From the NCBI GenBank assembly GCA_023251755.1, contig JAHEYF010000013.1, forward strand, positions 1 to 64,000: a stretch of 64,000 bases of DNA, given 5' to 3'. The position numbers and the translations under genes were made by a program. Origin of the DNA: Bacteroidota bacterium. GTDB taxonomy: Bacteria; Bacteroidota; Bacteroidia; B-17B0; Aurantibacillaceae. Below, piece by piece: positions 31,900-40,834 of this stretch. Position 1 is the stretch's first letter; every line of letters starts with the position of its first letter. Under the pieces are notes generated by a model. It made no database searches, was not told where the DNA came from, and saw only the letters and a list, made by a program, of their open reading frames with translations.

Positions 31900-33177
31900 T
31901 TACCTGTTCAACACAAGTTTTTTAGTGATGCTGCCCCGGGAGGTATTCAGCTCAAAGAAATAAAGCCCGTTGGGGTATTTGCTCAGGTCAAATTTTGTTT
32001 CTTTAAGAGAAGGCAGACTTATTTCTCTTAAAAATAGAGTTTCACCTATTGCATTGTATACGCGCACATTCATACAGCTTAAATCAGGAGAAGCTGCGTT
32101 GATAAATACTTCACCGGTAGAAGGATTTGGAAAAAAAGAAATGCTGTTTGCCAGCCAGTCCTCTTCAAGGCCTGTGGAGGATGTACATTTAGTAGGGGCT
32201 GCATTTACAAGGGACATCAGGTAAGTGGCAACAGCGCTTTGTGAACGTGTTTTTTGTCCTGCTGTAAACAGGTTGAGGCAATCGTCGTCTGTGTAATCCA
32301 TATAATTCTGGTACATCATACCCGGACTGCCGGTGGCACAAGCATCTGTTTGCACACCCGAAAGATGTCCACCGTTTGCATCCCCCTGGTTGGGCGTATC
32401 AGATACATTGTCAGTACCGGTGCAGGCCCCGCTGTCATCGCCCCAAATGTGGTCAAGGTTCATGGAATGGCCAATCTCATGGCTCATTGTTCTTCCGCAG
32501 CCATAAGGGAAACCATTGGCTCCCGGCGAAAGAAAACTGCCGATGGTTTTAAAATCAAGCACACAATTGTAATTGGCCCCGTTGGGGGGCTGGGTGGCAT
32601 AACCATACAAACCACCGGTTAAAGGGCAAACATAAATATTCAGGTATTTATCCGGGTCCCACATATCGTCTCCGCCTGATAAATTGTAGGCGGGGTTGGC
32701 ACTTCCGGTCAGGCCAAAACTGGTGGTGCTGGTTTGTTTGTGTACAATGCCTGTGGTTGGGTTTCCGTTCGGATCTTTTGTAACGAGGCAAAATTGAATT
32801 TGCATATCCGCTGCGATGGGTTGCCATACAGCCGGAGTGTTGCCCACATCCGCATTCTGGCGCGAAAAGTCGAGGTTCAACTGGGATAAGTTGGCGAGCA
32901 CCTGTGCATCGGAAACGTTTTGTACGCTTGTGTTGTAAACAACATGCACCACTACCGGTATGGTATATTGTGCGCTTACCTTGTTGCTGTTTTGTAAATC
33001 CTGTTGATAGGTGGCTTCAACAGCAGCGCGTTTGGCATCGTACTCCGGATCGATGGAACGCAGGTAGTTTTCACGTTGTGCATGCCCGCAGTTTTTGGTT
33101 TTTGCCAGGGTAGTCTGTGCATTTGTATTTAAACAAAAGCAGACTGCAAGCAGGCTTAAAAGGGAGAAGTTTTTCAT
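31900..33177 (-). CDS. M43-family secreted zinc metalloprotease with T9SS domain (second)
   Basis: A 425-residue secreted protease. Signal peptide MKNFSLLSLLAVCFCLNTNA. The zinc motif is His233-Glu234-xx-His237-xxxxx-His243 in MSHEIGHSMNLDHIWGDD; the Met-turn segment is YQNYMDYTDDDCLNLFT. The N-terminal propeptide-like part has REXYLR..DP words (RENYLRSIDPEYDAKR). The T9SS sorting domain (SFFPNPSTGEVFINAA) occupies the last 80 residues. It is clearly homologous to the protease at 29687-31003, but diverged. A thioredoxin-fold T9SS protein lies 20 bp upstream on the same strand, so the two form an operon. Confidence 0.93.
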   Translation of the reverse strand: MKNFSLLSLLAVCFCLNTNAQTTLAKTKNCGHAQRENYLRSIDPEYDAKRAAVEATYQQDLQNSNKVSAQYTIPVVVHVVYNTSVQNVSDAQVLANLSQLNLDFSRQNADVGNTPAVWQPIAADMQIQFCLVTKDPNGNPTTGIVHKQTSTTSFGLTGSANPAYNLSGGDDMWDPDKYLNIYVCPLTGGLYGYATQPPNGANYNCVLDFKTIGSFLSPGANGFPYGCGRTMSHEIGHSMNLDHIWGDDSGACTGTDNVSDTPNQGDANGGHLSGVQTDACATGSPGMMYQNYMDYTDDDCLNLFTAGQKTRSQSAVATYLMSLVNAAPTKCTSSTGLEEDWLANSISFFPNPSTGEVFINAASPDLSCMNVRVYNAIGETLFLREISLPSLKETKFDLSKYPNGLYFFELNTSRGSITKKLVLNR

Positions 33178-33197
33178 TGTTGTGTAGAATCAGGAAA

Positions 33198-34019
33198 TTA
33201 TTGTTTGTTGAATTTTTTAATAATCAGCCCTTTGTTTTTTGTAATAATTTCTACGAAGTACATACCGCTTTCAAATTTTGAAGTGTTTAATTCATACTTC
33301 GTCACATTGTTCAGCGATTGATTGATCAAAATTTTTCCCAGCGCATCGTACACTTTAATAACATCAATTGTTTCTCCGTCGGTGATTTCGATAGTTGTAT
33401 TGTTTACTGCGGGGTTGGGGTACAGAGACACCTTGTTTTCCAAATCAGTTCCGGTAATACCTGTTGATGAGCAATTGTGAGGTGTGAGTACACCAGCAGG
33501 AAAGGCAGCTTCAATATCCGACACACTACCTATTGGCCAGACTCCGTCTACATTGATAAATTTTTTATCAGGCCCTATCAATGCAACAGTCGGGAAGGAT
33601 TGTACGTTCCAGGCTGCGTGAACAGCAGCTGCATTGCCAGGGGCTGCACCACAGGCGGTGGGGTAAGCATCGGCTGGTAAGGGAGGAGTACAATCCGAAT
33701 CGAAGGTGGCTAATTGGGCATTCGTTCCTTCGAATTCAAGCCCCAGCACCATAACGTTGTATTGCCCGCAACCGTATTTTTTGTAAAACTGATCAATATA
33801 AGGAGCTGCATCGTGGCAAGGCCCGCACCAATAAGCAAAAAAATCAAGCAATACATATTTGCCCGCGCTTGTGTATTGATAAAGTGTTTGAGTAGTGCCG
33901 TGCGAGTCGGTTACTGTAAAATTCGGAGCGGTATCTCCGATCTGATAAGTTGTGACCTGTGCCTGTGATGTGTTTGCAAGTGCAAATGTTAATGTAATTA
34001 ATGTAAAGATTTTTTTCAT
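33198..34019 (-). CDS. Secreted TlpA-like thioredoxin-fold protein with T9SS domain
   Basis: A 273-residue secreted protein. Signal peptide MKKIFTLITLTFALANTSQAQ. Residues of about 25-180 are a TlpA/AhpC-TSA thioredoxin fold with a Cys65-Gly-Pro-Cys68 active site in LLDFFAYWCGPCHD; the cis-Pro is probably in NVQSFPTVALIGPDKKF. The C-terminal 80 residues are a T9SS sorting domain (SLYPNPAVNNTTIEIT). Thiol-disulfide proteins of this class usually act in the periplasm, so export across the outer membrane is unusual. It is the first gene of a probable two-gene operon with the M43 protease that ends at 31900. Confidence 0.92.
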   Translation of the reverse strand: MKKIFTLITLTFALANTSQAQVTTYQIGDTAPNFTVTDSHGTTQTLYQYTSAGKYVLLDFFAYWCGPCHDAAPYIDQFYKKYGCGQYNVMVLGLEFEGTNAQLATFDSDCTPPLPADAYPTACGAAPGNAAAVHAAWNVQSFPTVALIGPDKKFINVDGVWPIGSVSDIEAAFPAGVLTPHNCSSTGITGTDLENKVSLYPNPAVNNTTIEITDGETIDVIKVYDALGKILINQSLNNVTKYELNTSKFESGMYFVEIITKNKGLIIKKFNKQ

Positions 34020-34300
34020 TGCTTATTGGTTTTAATTGTTCGTGAATGGGTCAAACCTAAATCAAAAGCAAGGGAAAAGAAAATCAGGGTTTTGAATTTT
34101 AATAAACTGAACAAAGTTATTTGTTGTTGTATACCCTGTGAATAAAGAAAACTTTAGATTCTGAATATAAGTTTTCGAATAGAGGTATTTAATTTTGCAG
34201 GCGTTTGCCGAATGTAGAAGGGAAAGTAGTTATTGTTTGAATTTCAACGCAAATTGGACAGGAACACTATCCGTGAATCATACTGAATACTACAGAAGTT

Positions 34301-35455
34301 TCAGTTTAGCGGTTTTTTTAAAATTGAATTCCGGTAGTTGAGAACCGGTAATTCAAAAAACCTGAACATTAAAAATGCAGCGGCAACAGGAAGAATAAAA
34401 TATAAAAACAAAGCAAGATTTTTAGGAAGGCCGGCATGAAGAACCAAGCCATTCAAAGTGGTTTCTATTGGTAAATGTATGAGGTAAAGAGAGTAAGAGC
34501 ATAAACTCAGTATAACGATTGTTTTTTTAAAGACTTCATTGCGAATGGAAATATTCCGAAAATAATTGATTGCTAATACACAAAACAATGAATTAGCAGG
34601 AAACACGATCACTTTTACAATTCTATAATTTATCAGGTCCGGTAAATAGATTTGATATAAACACAATAAAACCATTAAAATAAGTAGAGGAATAATTATC
34701 CACATTCCCACTTTTGAAATTTTAAATTGTGGATTAAAATGTACAATACAAGCCAAAATTATTCCATAAGCACAAGAATCCAATCGAAGTATAGTGGGCT
34801 TGTACATCACATTCCCCCAATAAAAATTTGTTGTATAAGCCACCCAAAATTTTAGTATTAACTCAATTATGATGAAAACAATTGTACAAAATAAAACTCT
34901 TTTTAGCCCTTCATTGCCCCGACTAAATTTTGCAATTTGAAATATAAGTAGCGGAAATAAAAGGTAAAACCATTCTTCTACGGCGAGGCTCCAGGATTCA
35001 CCAAAAAACCCCGGATGGAGAAAATTAGTCGTTGGCCAATGAATACTCTGTAAAAAAAAAAGATACCTCCAATTCCCGGCAGGTAATTTTAAAGCATAGT
35101 TGTAAAATAAAAAATTAAAAAGCAGCAGCAGGTAATACAAGGGCAATGTTCTGAGCCATCTGCTGATCCAGAAATTTTTAAGCTGGGTTCCAACCGGAAT
35201 TGTTTCGTTGTAAAATGAGCGAAAAAGGATAGAGCCAATTAAAAAACCACTTAATACAAAAAACAATTCAACTCCTGTGAAGCCCGTATAAACATAGATG
35301 TATTTTGAAAACTGCCAGGGTAACAATCTATTGCAATGAGCCAACATTACCATAAATATGGCAATTACTCTGGCAACATCAAGGCCGTAATTGCGTTGAG
35401 AGGACGTGTAAAGCAATAAGGGCCTTACTAAATAAGTAGTAAATTTTTTCACCAA
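34301..35455 (-). CDS. Acyltransferase-3 family membrane protein (OafA/YrhL-like)
   Basis: A 384-residue protein with about ten membrane segments. The opening NYGLDVARVIAIFMVMLAHC, FFVLSGFLIGSILFR and GESWSLAVEEWFYLLFPLLI are the signature of acyltransferase-3 proteins; the R/H pair in the first two motifs is typical. The family O-acetylates or succinylates surface polysaccharides using acyl-CoA. It stands alone, between a T9SS operon and a small unknown gene, so its substrate cannot be inferred. The 280-bp gap upstream of its 3' end (34020-34300) shows no gene. Confidence 0.92.
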   Translation of the reverse strand: MVKKFTTYLVRPLLLYTSSQRNYGLDVARVIAIFMVMLAHCNRLLPWQFSKYIYVYTGFTGVELFFVLSGFLIGSILFRSFYNETIPVGTQLKNFWISRWLRTLPLYYLLLLFNFLFYNYALKLPAGNWRYLFFLQSIHWPTTNFLHPGFFGESWSLAVEEWFYLLFPLLIFQIAKFSRGNEGLKRVLFCTIVFIIIELILKFWVAYTTNFYWGNVMYKPTILRLDSCAYGIILACIVHFNPQFKISKVGMWIIIPLLILMVLLCLYQIYLPDLINYRIVKVIVFPANSLFCVLAINYFRNISIRNEVFKKTIVILSLCSYSLYLIHLPIETTLNGLVLHAGLPKNLALFLYFILPVAAAFLMFRFFELPVLNYRNSILKKPLN

Positions 35456-35482
35456 TACCCCTGCTGAATGTGTTTTTAAACC

Positions 35483-35516
35483 AAAACGCTCAGAAATTTT
35501 TCTGAGCGTTTTTTAA
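35483..35516. terminator. Strong, probably bidirectional, intrinsic terminator
   Basis: AAAACGCTCAGAAA and TTTCTGAGCGTTTT form a long perfect stem with only a short loop. Both sides are T-rich (TTTTTTAATTT on the plus side, four T residues on the minus side). It lies just after the minus-strand gene ending at 35518. Confidence 0.85.
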
Positions 35517-35517
35517 T

Positions 35518-35805
35518 TTATAATGAGTTGTAATCTTCTTTTAAAAACTCTTTCCAGTCGCCGAGGTTGGCGATCACCTGCAACTGCCTGTATGTGTTGT
35601 GGTATGTTTCCTCATCGTCCTGGGCATTCAGAATGCGGATGCGGTACTGGTCGAAATTAGCGAGGGCCTTTTTTTCATCGGCAGCTAATTTCTCTCCGCT
35701 GAATTCCTTGTCGCGAAGGTCGTTGATGCTGATTTCCCCACCAATGTCTTTTTTGGTGAAAAACTTTTGGAATAATTGAGAACTTAATTGTTTCATAATT
35801 ACCAA
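35518..35805 (-). CDS. Small conserved hypothetical protein (95 aa)
   Basis: A 95-residue, charged, helical cytoplasmic protein: MKQLSSQLFQKFFTKKDIGG, then LRDKEFSGEKLAADEKKALA and NTYRQLQVIANLGDWKEFLK. The ATG at 35805 or the one three codons later (35796) could be used. It has no motif I recognise, but its composition and complete reading frame between regulatory elements support a real gene. A strong terminator follows it. Confidence 0.7.
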   Translation of the reverse strand: MVIMKQLSSQLFQKFFTKKDIGGEISINDLRDKEFSGEKLAADEKKALANFDQYRIRILNAQDDEETYHNTYRQLQVIANLGDWKEFLKEDYNSL

Positions 35806-35965
35806 AGTTAAATAATAACGAATATAAAAATAAAACGATTACTTTACATTATAAACAGGGAATTGTTAAGATTTGTTAGATTAGCAGGCTGTTTTTAGCC
35901 TCTTGTATTGCCCGGAAACTGCTGTTTTTCAGCGAGTTTGAATGATTAAACATTGATTTCATTAA

Positions 35966-35997
35966 AATAAAACCCCGGTACACAAGTGGTACCGGGG
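35966..35997 (-). terminator. Hairpin terminator at the end of the chitinase 3' region
   Basis: CCCCGGTAC (35973-35981) pairs with GTACCGGGG (35989-35997). On the minus strand it is followed by TTTTATTTTAAT. It lies 270 bp past the GH18 stop codon, beyond four palindromes. The remaining stretch 35806-35965 shows nothing recognisable. Confidence 0.7.
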
Positions 35998-36065
35998 CCT
36001 TCATACAATGGTTTAGTCCCTGTTTGAGGAGCCTGAAGCCCAATGCCATTTAGTTAAGGAGCAGT

Positions 36066-36224
36066 TCGACTCCTCTGGAGTCGTATAGGATATAAAGCAT
36101 TTTTCTATAAACCTTCGACTCTTTCAGAGTCGTTTTATTATGGAATCAAGTGCGACTCCGGAGGAGTCAAAGGTTTATAAAATATCAATATATATGTACA
36201 GGCGACTCCAGAGGAGTCGAAGAA
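36066..36224. repeat. Four GACTCC..GGAGTC palindromes
   Basis: Related palindromes occur at about 36066-36084 (CGACTCCTCTGGAGTCG), 36115-36131 (CGACTCTTTCAGAGTCG), 36151-36166 (CGACTCCGGAGGAGTC) and 36203-36219 (CGACTCCAGAGGAGTCG). TATAAACCTT and its complement AAGGTTTATA (about 36105 and 36170) make the middle pair a nested inverted repeat, as in the 3.7-kb units. They lie in the 3' region of the chitinase gene. Confidence 0.85.
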
Positions 36225-36269
36225 TAATGCTTAACTAAATGAAATTGGCCAGAAGCCACGGTTTGAAAA

Positions 36270-38042
36270 TTATTCTAAAATAAGCTTTGTAGTTGTTATA
36301 CCTTCTTTATTCGCAATACGTATCAAATAAATCCCTTTGTTCAGGTGGCTCAAATCAATAGTTGAAGTGTTGTTGAATTCTGTTGCTTTGTATACCTCCT
36401 GTCCCGTTGAATTATAAATTTGGATTTCATTTTTCAGGTTTTTACCGGATAAGTTCAGCTGAAATTCAGCATTTGTCGGATTGGGATAAACGAGGGTGCT
36501 TTCCTGTTCGGATAAGGTGTGGCCACTTATTGAAGAGGAGGGAGAAGCAAAGACCTCGTTAATTTTATTAATTAAGGGCGATGTGGTGTTGGGGCAAAAA
36601 GGGAATTTATTGCCGTTTGACACACAGGAGCCCAGGTTCATTAAATCGCCAAACACCTGCCAGATAATAATGCCGGCCAGGTTGTGGTCTTTAATGTATT
36701 GGGCCTTTGCCCCAATGGAAGTTACATCATCATAACTTAAAAAATATTTTCCGGTGGTGCGGTAAGGCACCTTTGCCGTATTGTCCCAGTGCGGTGTCCA
36801 GCTGCCTGTGTTGTTCACAATGTAGCTGTAGTTGGGCGTTCCATCCCACACATCCAATGGAAAATTATCATAGTCTGCGGCAGTTGAAATAGGCCCGTCG
36901 GGCTGAACAGTAACGTTTACTTTAACTGTAGTTGCATTTAAGTCTGCATTGCCGGAACAGATTACACTGCGTCCATAAAAAGCCCCGCCGAGGTTTACTT
37001 TTTGAAGGTTGACTCCTCGTTTTATCAAACTGTCGAGTGTGGCGTCTAACGAAAATCCCTGGTATTCTTCGTTCGGGTAATCGTACAAAGGTGCATTGTG
37101 ACCGGCTTTAACCGACCAGCCCCCGTTGTAATCGTAAGTCATCATGTTAAAATAATCCATTGAATTGTTTAAACGGGCCCAATCAAATTCGTTTGGTTTA
37201 ACTACAGGTGAAAAACAACCGGTTAATAGTTTAGTGCTTCCAATGGCCGCTCTTATCTCTTCAATTAATAAAGCATAATTATTAAAGTCTGCTGAATTTC
37301 CTGTGAAATTCATTCCTGAACGGCCAGGGTATTCCCAGTCAATATCAATTCCATCGAATCCCATTGCAATCAGTTTTTTACAATCGTTGGTGAATTTTGT
37401 TCGTTTGGCGGGATCAGCAGCCACATCTCCATAGTGTTTACACATGCTCCAGCCACCCACAGAAGCCATTACTTTAACGTTGTGCGAGTGGGCAACAGAA
37501 AATATGCTTCTGAAAGCCGGGTTTTGTTTTACTTCAATAATACCCGTCGACATAGAACCGGTTTCATTGGTAATGGTATTTTTCCAGGTTCCGTTGCCAT
37601 TGTCTACATAACCCAAACCCTGTAAATAAGTGTCTACTGTCCAGAAGGCCTGTACGTCCCCCTTCAGAAAAAATTCATCAAAGCTGCTGTAAATATCGTT
37701 GTTTACAAGTGCAGCCGGGCTTTGCACCTGTCCGCTCTGGTAAATTTGTTTGTTTCGGAAATCGGCGCTGTGCAAAGAGCCGTCCTGGGCTACACCGAAG
37801 AAAGAAAAATTTAAAATCGTATACTGGGAATAATCAATATTGAGGTGGTTGTACGAATGCGGAAGTACACCCTGGGCCGTTCCTTTCCAGGCGTCCCACT
37901 GTGTTATATAACCAATGCACTGGCGTTGATGATCGGCAGTTGTGAAAGGCACGGTTGGTGTAATCTGCGCTTTTGCAGTGAAGGCAAAAAGCAGGTGAAA
38001 AACGAATCCAAAAATAAGTCCATTCGTAGTTTTTTTAGTCAT
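36270..38042 (-). CDS. GH18 chitinase with T9SS domain
   Basis: A 590-residue secreted chitinase. Its signal peptide is the hydrophobic N-terminus (GLIFGFVFHLLFAFTAKAQ). The catalytic barrel, about residues 40-500, has the GH18 motif DGIDIDWEYPG with catalytic Glu237, plus MASVGGWSM, MDYFNMMTYDYNGGW and the C-terminal barrel strand GIIIWQVFGD. It hydrolyses beta-1,4-N-acetylglucosamine polymers outside the cell. A T9SS sorting domain (LVYPNPTNAEFQLNLS) closes the protein. It is monocistronic. Insertion-like segments in the barrel suggest a processive-type enzyme, but this is not certain. Confidence 0.94.
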   Translation of the reverse strand: MTKKTTNGLIFGFVFHLLFAFTAKAQITPTVPFTTADHQRQCIGYITQWDAWKGTAQGVLPHSYNHLNIDYSQYTILNFSFFGVAQDGSLHSADFRNKQIYQSGQVQSPAALVNNDIYSSFDEFFLKGDVQAFWTVDTYLQGLGYVDNGNGTWKNTITNETGSMSTGIIEVKQNPAFRSIFSVAHSHNVKVMASVGGWSMCKHYGDVAADPAKRTKFTNDCKKLIAMGFDGIDIDWEYPGRSGMNFTGNSADFNNYALLIEEIRAAIGSTKLLTGCFSPVVKPNEFDWARLNNSMDYFNMMTYDYNGGWSVKAGHNAPLYDYPNEEYQGFSLDATLDSLIKRGVNLQKVNLGGAFYGRSVICSGNADLNATTVKVNVTVQPDGPISTAADYDNFPLDVWDGTPNYSYIVNNTGSWTPHWDNTAKVPYRTTGKYFLSYDDVTSIGAKAQYIKDHNLAGIIIWQVFGDLMNLGSCVSNGNKFPFCPNTTSPLINKINEVFASPSSSISGHTLSEQESTLVYPNPTNAEFQLNLSGKNLKNEIQIYNSTGQEVYKATEFNNTSTIDLSHLNKGIYLIRIANKEGITTTKLILE

Positions 38043-38277
38043 GATTAGGGTTTTGAGGGTGAATAAAAATAAGTAAGCTATGCAGCAAACATATTTTTTA
38101 CTCAGGAAGAAAGAAAGAATAAAATTTCCAATAATTACGTCCGCCCGGGGGCTTGTATTTTTCGGATCAAGGCTTAAGTGCCTGGTTTTAAATGGTAAAA
38201 GGCTTTCGTTTGGTACAACTAAAATGTATAATTACCAGAAAGTGTTTCAAAAATGAATTTTTTAGAAAAACCAGCGT

Positions 38278-38958
38278 TTAAATTTTTCGCTTTTCTGTTT
38301 GCAGGGCTTTGGTTTTTAATAAAACACCGGTGAAGATGATGTAAAGACTGATGTTCATAATTACATGACTGATGTCTTTAAAATTGAACCATTCACTGAT
38401 CGAAAGTTGCGCGGAATGAACCACAACGGAAGACAGGGAAAAAGCAAAACCTGCTACAATATAACCGCTGCCCGAATAACCTTTTTTATAGGTGTGGTAA
38501 TGCCTGATGAGGGCCAATATGATAACAATGGCTGCGTTTATTTTAATAAGTACAAAGTTGTTGAGCAACATGGTAAATATGGTTAATAACAGCATAGCGA
38601 AAAATGAAATACGGGTTAATTTTGCCTTCTGTTCATCTGTAAATTCCGAGAGTTCAATGGTGGCTTTTAATAAATAATAGGAAGAAGGGATGCTGCTTAC
38701 ATTCATGGTCATCCAAACAAAGTAATACACTTCTTCGGAAAAATAGGATTTAAAACCATGCGCAATGGCGCCAATGAAAGTGGCGAGTCCAATAAAGAGG
38801 AAAAAGAGGCGCCAGTACTTCCCCAGCAAAGCCTGATTGCCTTGGAAATTAAGCTTGTTGTAAAAATAAATGCAGAAAATACTTAAAAGTATATCGGTAA
38901 GTACAGTTACGGGTTCAAGTATATGAAGTCCTAAAATATCAATAAATGTTTCCTTCAA
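38278..38958 (-). CDS. Seven-helix membrane protein of unknown function
   Basis: A 226-residue protein with about seven membrane segments, from VTVLTDILLSIFCIYFY to ISLYIIFTGVLLK. Conserved-looking polar residues lie within helices: GAIAHGFKSYF, NVSSIPSSYYLLKAT, VVHSAQLSISEWFNFKDISH. The topology and the His/Ser residues at membrane faces recall alkaline-ceramidase/CREST-like membrane hydrolases, but the match is weak. It has no operon partner. The gap upstream of its 3' end (38043-38277) shows no gene. Confidence 0.75.
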   Translation of the reverse strand: MKETFIDILGLHILEPVTVLTDILLSIFCIYFYNKLNFQGNQALLGKYWRLFFLFIGLATFIGAIAHGFKSYFSEEVYYFVWMTMNVSSIPSSYYLLKATIELSEFTDEQKAKLTRISFFAMLLLTIFTMLLNNFVLIKINAAIVIILALIRHYHTYKKGYSGSGYIVAGFAFSLSSVVVHSAQLSISEWFNFKDISHVIMNISLYIIFTGVLLKTKALQTEKRKI

Positions 38959-39136
38959 AAAGTAGTGTTTTTTATAAAATTAAATATTTTTTCAGCATTC
39001 GCAAATTATTGTATGCTGTACATTGTATGTTGTATTCAGGCTGTGTATTTAACCCTTCTAAAAACCAGTATTCGTCAATAGTACTTCATTACTCCAACAT
39101 TAGTATATTCGTACCTCGTCAATCGTACCTCGTCAA

Positions 39137-40777
39137 TCAAACATACTCTTTAAAAACACGGTTCAGGCGTTTTAGCATTAACAATAAAGCTAAAGTAGCC
39201 AGGCCCAGCAACAGGCTGTTTACAATAAAAAACAAAGCTTTGTTATCGTACTTGTCCCAGAAGGTAGCGAGAATACCGCTAAGTTTATTGCCAATGGAAG
39301 TAGCCAGGAACCAGCCGCCCATCATTAAAGCGGTAAGCCTTGCCGGCGATAATTTTGAAACCATGGACAAGCCCATGGGGCTTAAAAACAATTCACCGAC
39401 GGTAATTACACCGTAGGTTGCAATCAACCAAAGCGGACTTGCTTTTTCCATACCGTTGTGGCAATACCAAACGGCCATTACCATTATGAGGGGAGATAAG
39501 GAACTGATGAACAAACCCCAGGTGATTTTAGAAGGGGTGGAGGGTTCTCTTTTTCTTCTCCTTAGGAAAGCAAAAAAAGCCACGACTAAGGGAGTTAATG
39601 CAACTACCCAGCCTGGATTTACAGATTGGAAAAGTTCGGTTGAGATCAATCGAACAGGTTGTCCTTCGGGCGGATATTGACTCTTGTCAAGGTTTTTAAA
39701 ATAAGCCGGGTAATCGTTGCATTTAATCACTTCCCCTTTCGCGTCTTTTACTTTTCTGAATTGTTCATCCAGCACCGGGAGGTGATAGTTTTTTGCTGTA
39801 TCGTTTTGTGAGAGCTTAAGGGTTTGGAACACGGGTAATACTTGTTCAGGAATTTTCCTATCGGTGTAATTATCGGCCCAGGTAGTGAGCGCTGTACCGT
39901 TTTGTTTAAATACCGCCCAGAATACAATTACCACTATAAAGATGGTGTACATGGCTCCGATTGGTTTTTTTTCCAAAACATCGGCTTTAGCGTATATTTT
40001 CCAGTAAAACCAAACAATGGGGAAACAAGCACAGATGAAGGCATCTGTACTGTCACTACCAATAATATTTCCGGGAATCATCCAACCCAGTATACCGGCG
40101 CCAATTGCAGGTAATAAAATCTGGTAAATAATTTTTGAAAGCGGGGTGTCTTCTGGTTTTACAGGTTTAATTACATCCGCATGTTTGTAATGTTTCATTC
40201 CCACCCTGAAAATAATGATTCCAATAAACATACCTATACCAGCTGATAAAAATGCAAAGGACCAGCCATAATTGTTACGCATAAATGCAGCAATGAAATT
40301 GCATATTAATGCGCCAATGTTAATACCCATGTAAAAGATATTGTAGCCTGAGTCTTTGTAACCTTTATAACGCTCGTCGTTATAAAGGTTGCCAAGTAAG
40401 GTGGAGATATTGGGTTTAAAAAAACCATTGCCTATGATAATAAGGAATAAGGCGATGTAAAAAACGGTGCTGTTGTGAACGGCGAGCAGGCAATATCCCG
40501 ATCCCATTAATAAACCGCCAATGGTTATCGACAAACGATACCCTAATTTTCTATCTGCCAATAATCCACCTATAAAAGGAGTCAGGAAAACAAAAGCAAT
40601 AAAGGTTCCGTATATGTCCGCACTTTCTTTGTTGTCCATTCCGTAGCCGCCTTTGTCCACAGACTCTTTGAGGTAAAGGGTAAATATCCCAATCATCAGG
40701 TAATAACCGAAACGTTCCCACATTTCGGCAAAAAATAAATAATAAAGACCGGTAGGATGTTTTTTATGCTCGCTCAT
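39137..40777 (-). CDS. POT-family proton-dependent peptide transporter
   Basis: A 546-residue inner-membrane transporter of the POT/PTR2 branch of the major facilitator superfamily. It imports di- and tripeptides with protons. The ExxER-type motif appears in FFAEMWERFGYYLM near the N-terminus, and GNGFFKPNISTLLGNLY matches the PTR2 signature. A large insert between helices (about residues 295-380, with KVKDAKGEVIKCND) is typical of Bacteroidota members and may be periplasmic. It would feed on peptides released by the secreted proteases nearby. The uroporphyrinogen decarboxylase gene begins downstream; repeat words lie between them. Confidence 0.94.
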   Translation of the reverse strand: MSEHKKHPTGLYYLFFAEMWERFGYYLMIGIFTLYLKESVDKGGYGMDNKESADIYGTFIAFVFLTPFIGGLLADRKLGYRLSITIGGLLMGSGYCLLAVHNSTVFYIALFLIIIGNGFFKPNISTLLGNLYNDERYKGYKDSGYNIFYMGINIGALICNFIAAFMRNNYGWSFAFLSAGIGMFIGIIIFRVGMKHYKHADVIKPVKPEDTPLSKIIYQILLPAIGAGILGWMIPGNIIGSDSTDAFICACFPIVWFYWKIYAKADVLEKKPIGAMYTIFIVVIVFWAVFKQNGTALTTWADNYTDRKIPEQVLPVFQTLKLSQNDTAKNYHLPVLDEQFRKVKDAKGEVIKCNDYPAYFKNLDKSQYPPEGQPVRLISTELFQSVNPGWVVALTPLVVAFFAFLRRRKREPSTPSKITWGLFISSLSPLIMVMAVWYCHNGMEKASPLWLIATYGVITVGELFLSPMGLSMVSKLSPARLTALMMGGWFLATSIGNKLSGILATFWDKYDNKALFFIVNSLLLGLATLALLLMLKRLNRVFKEYV

Positions 40778-40834
40778 TTAGTGGATGTTGCAAGGTTAAG
40801 TTAAAAATTAGAAGTCAAAAGTCAAAAGAGAGAT

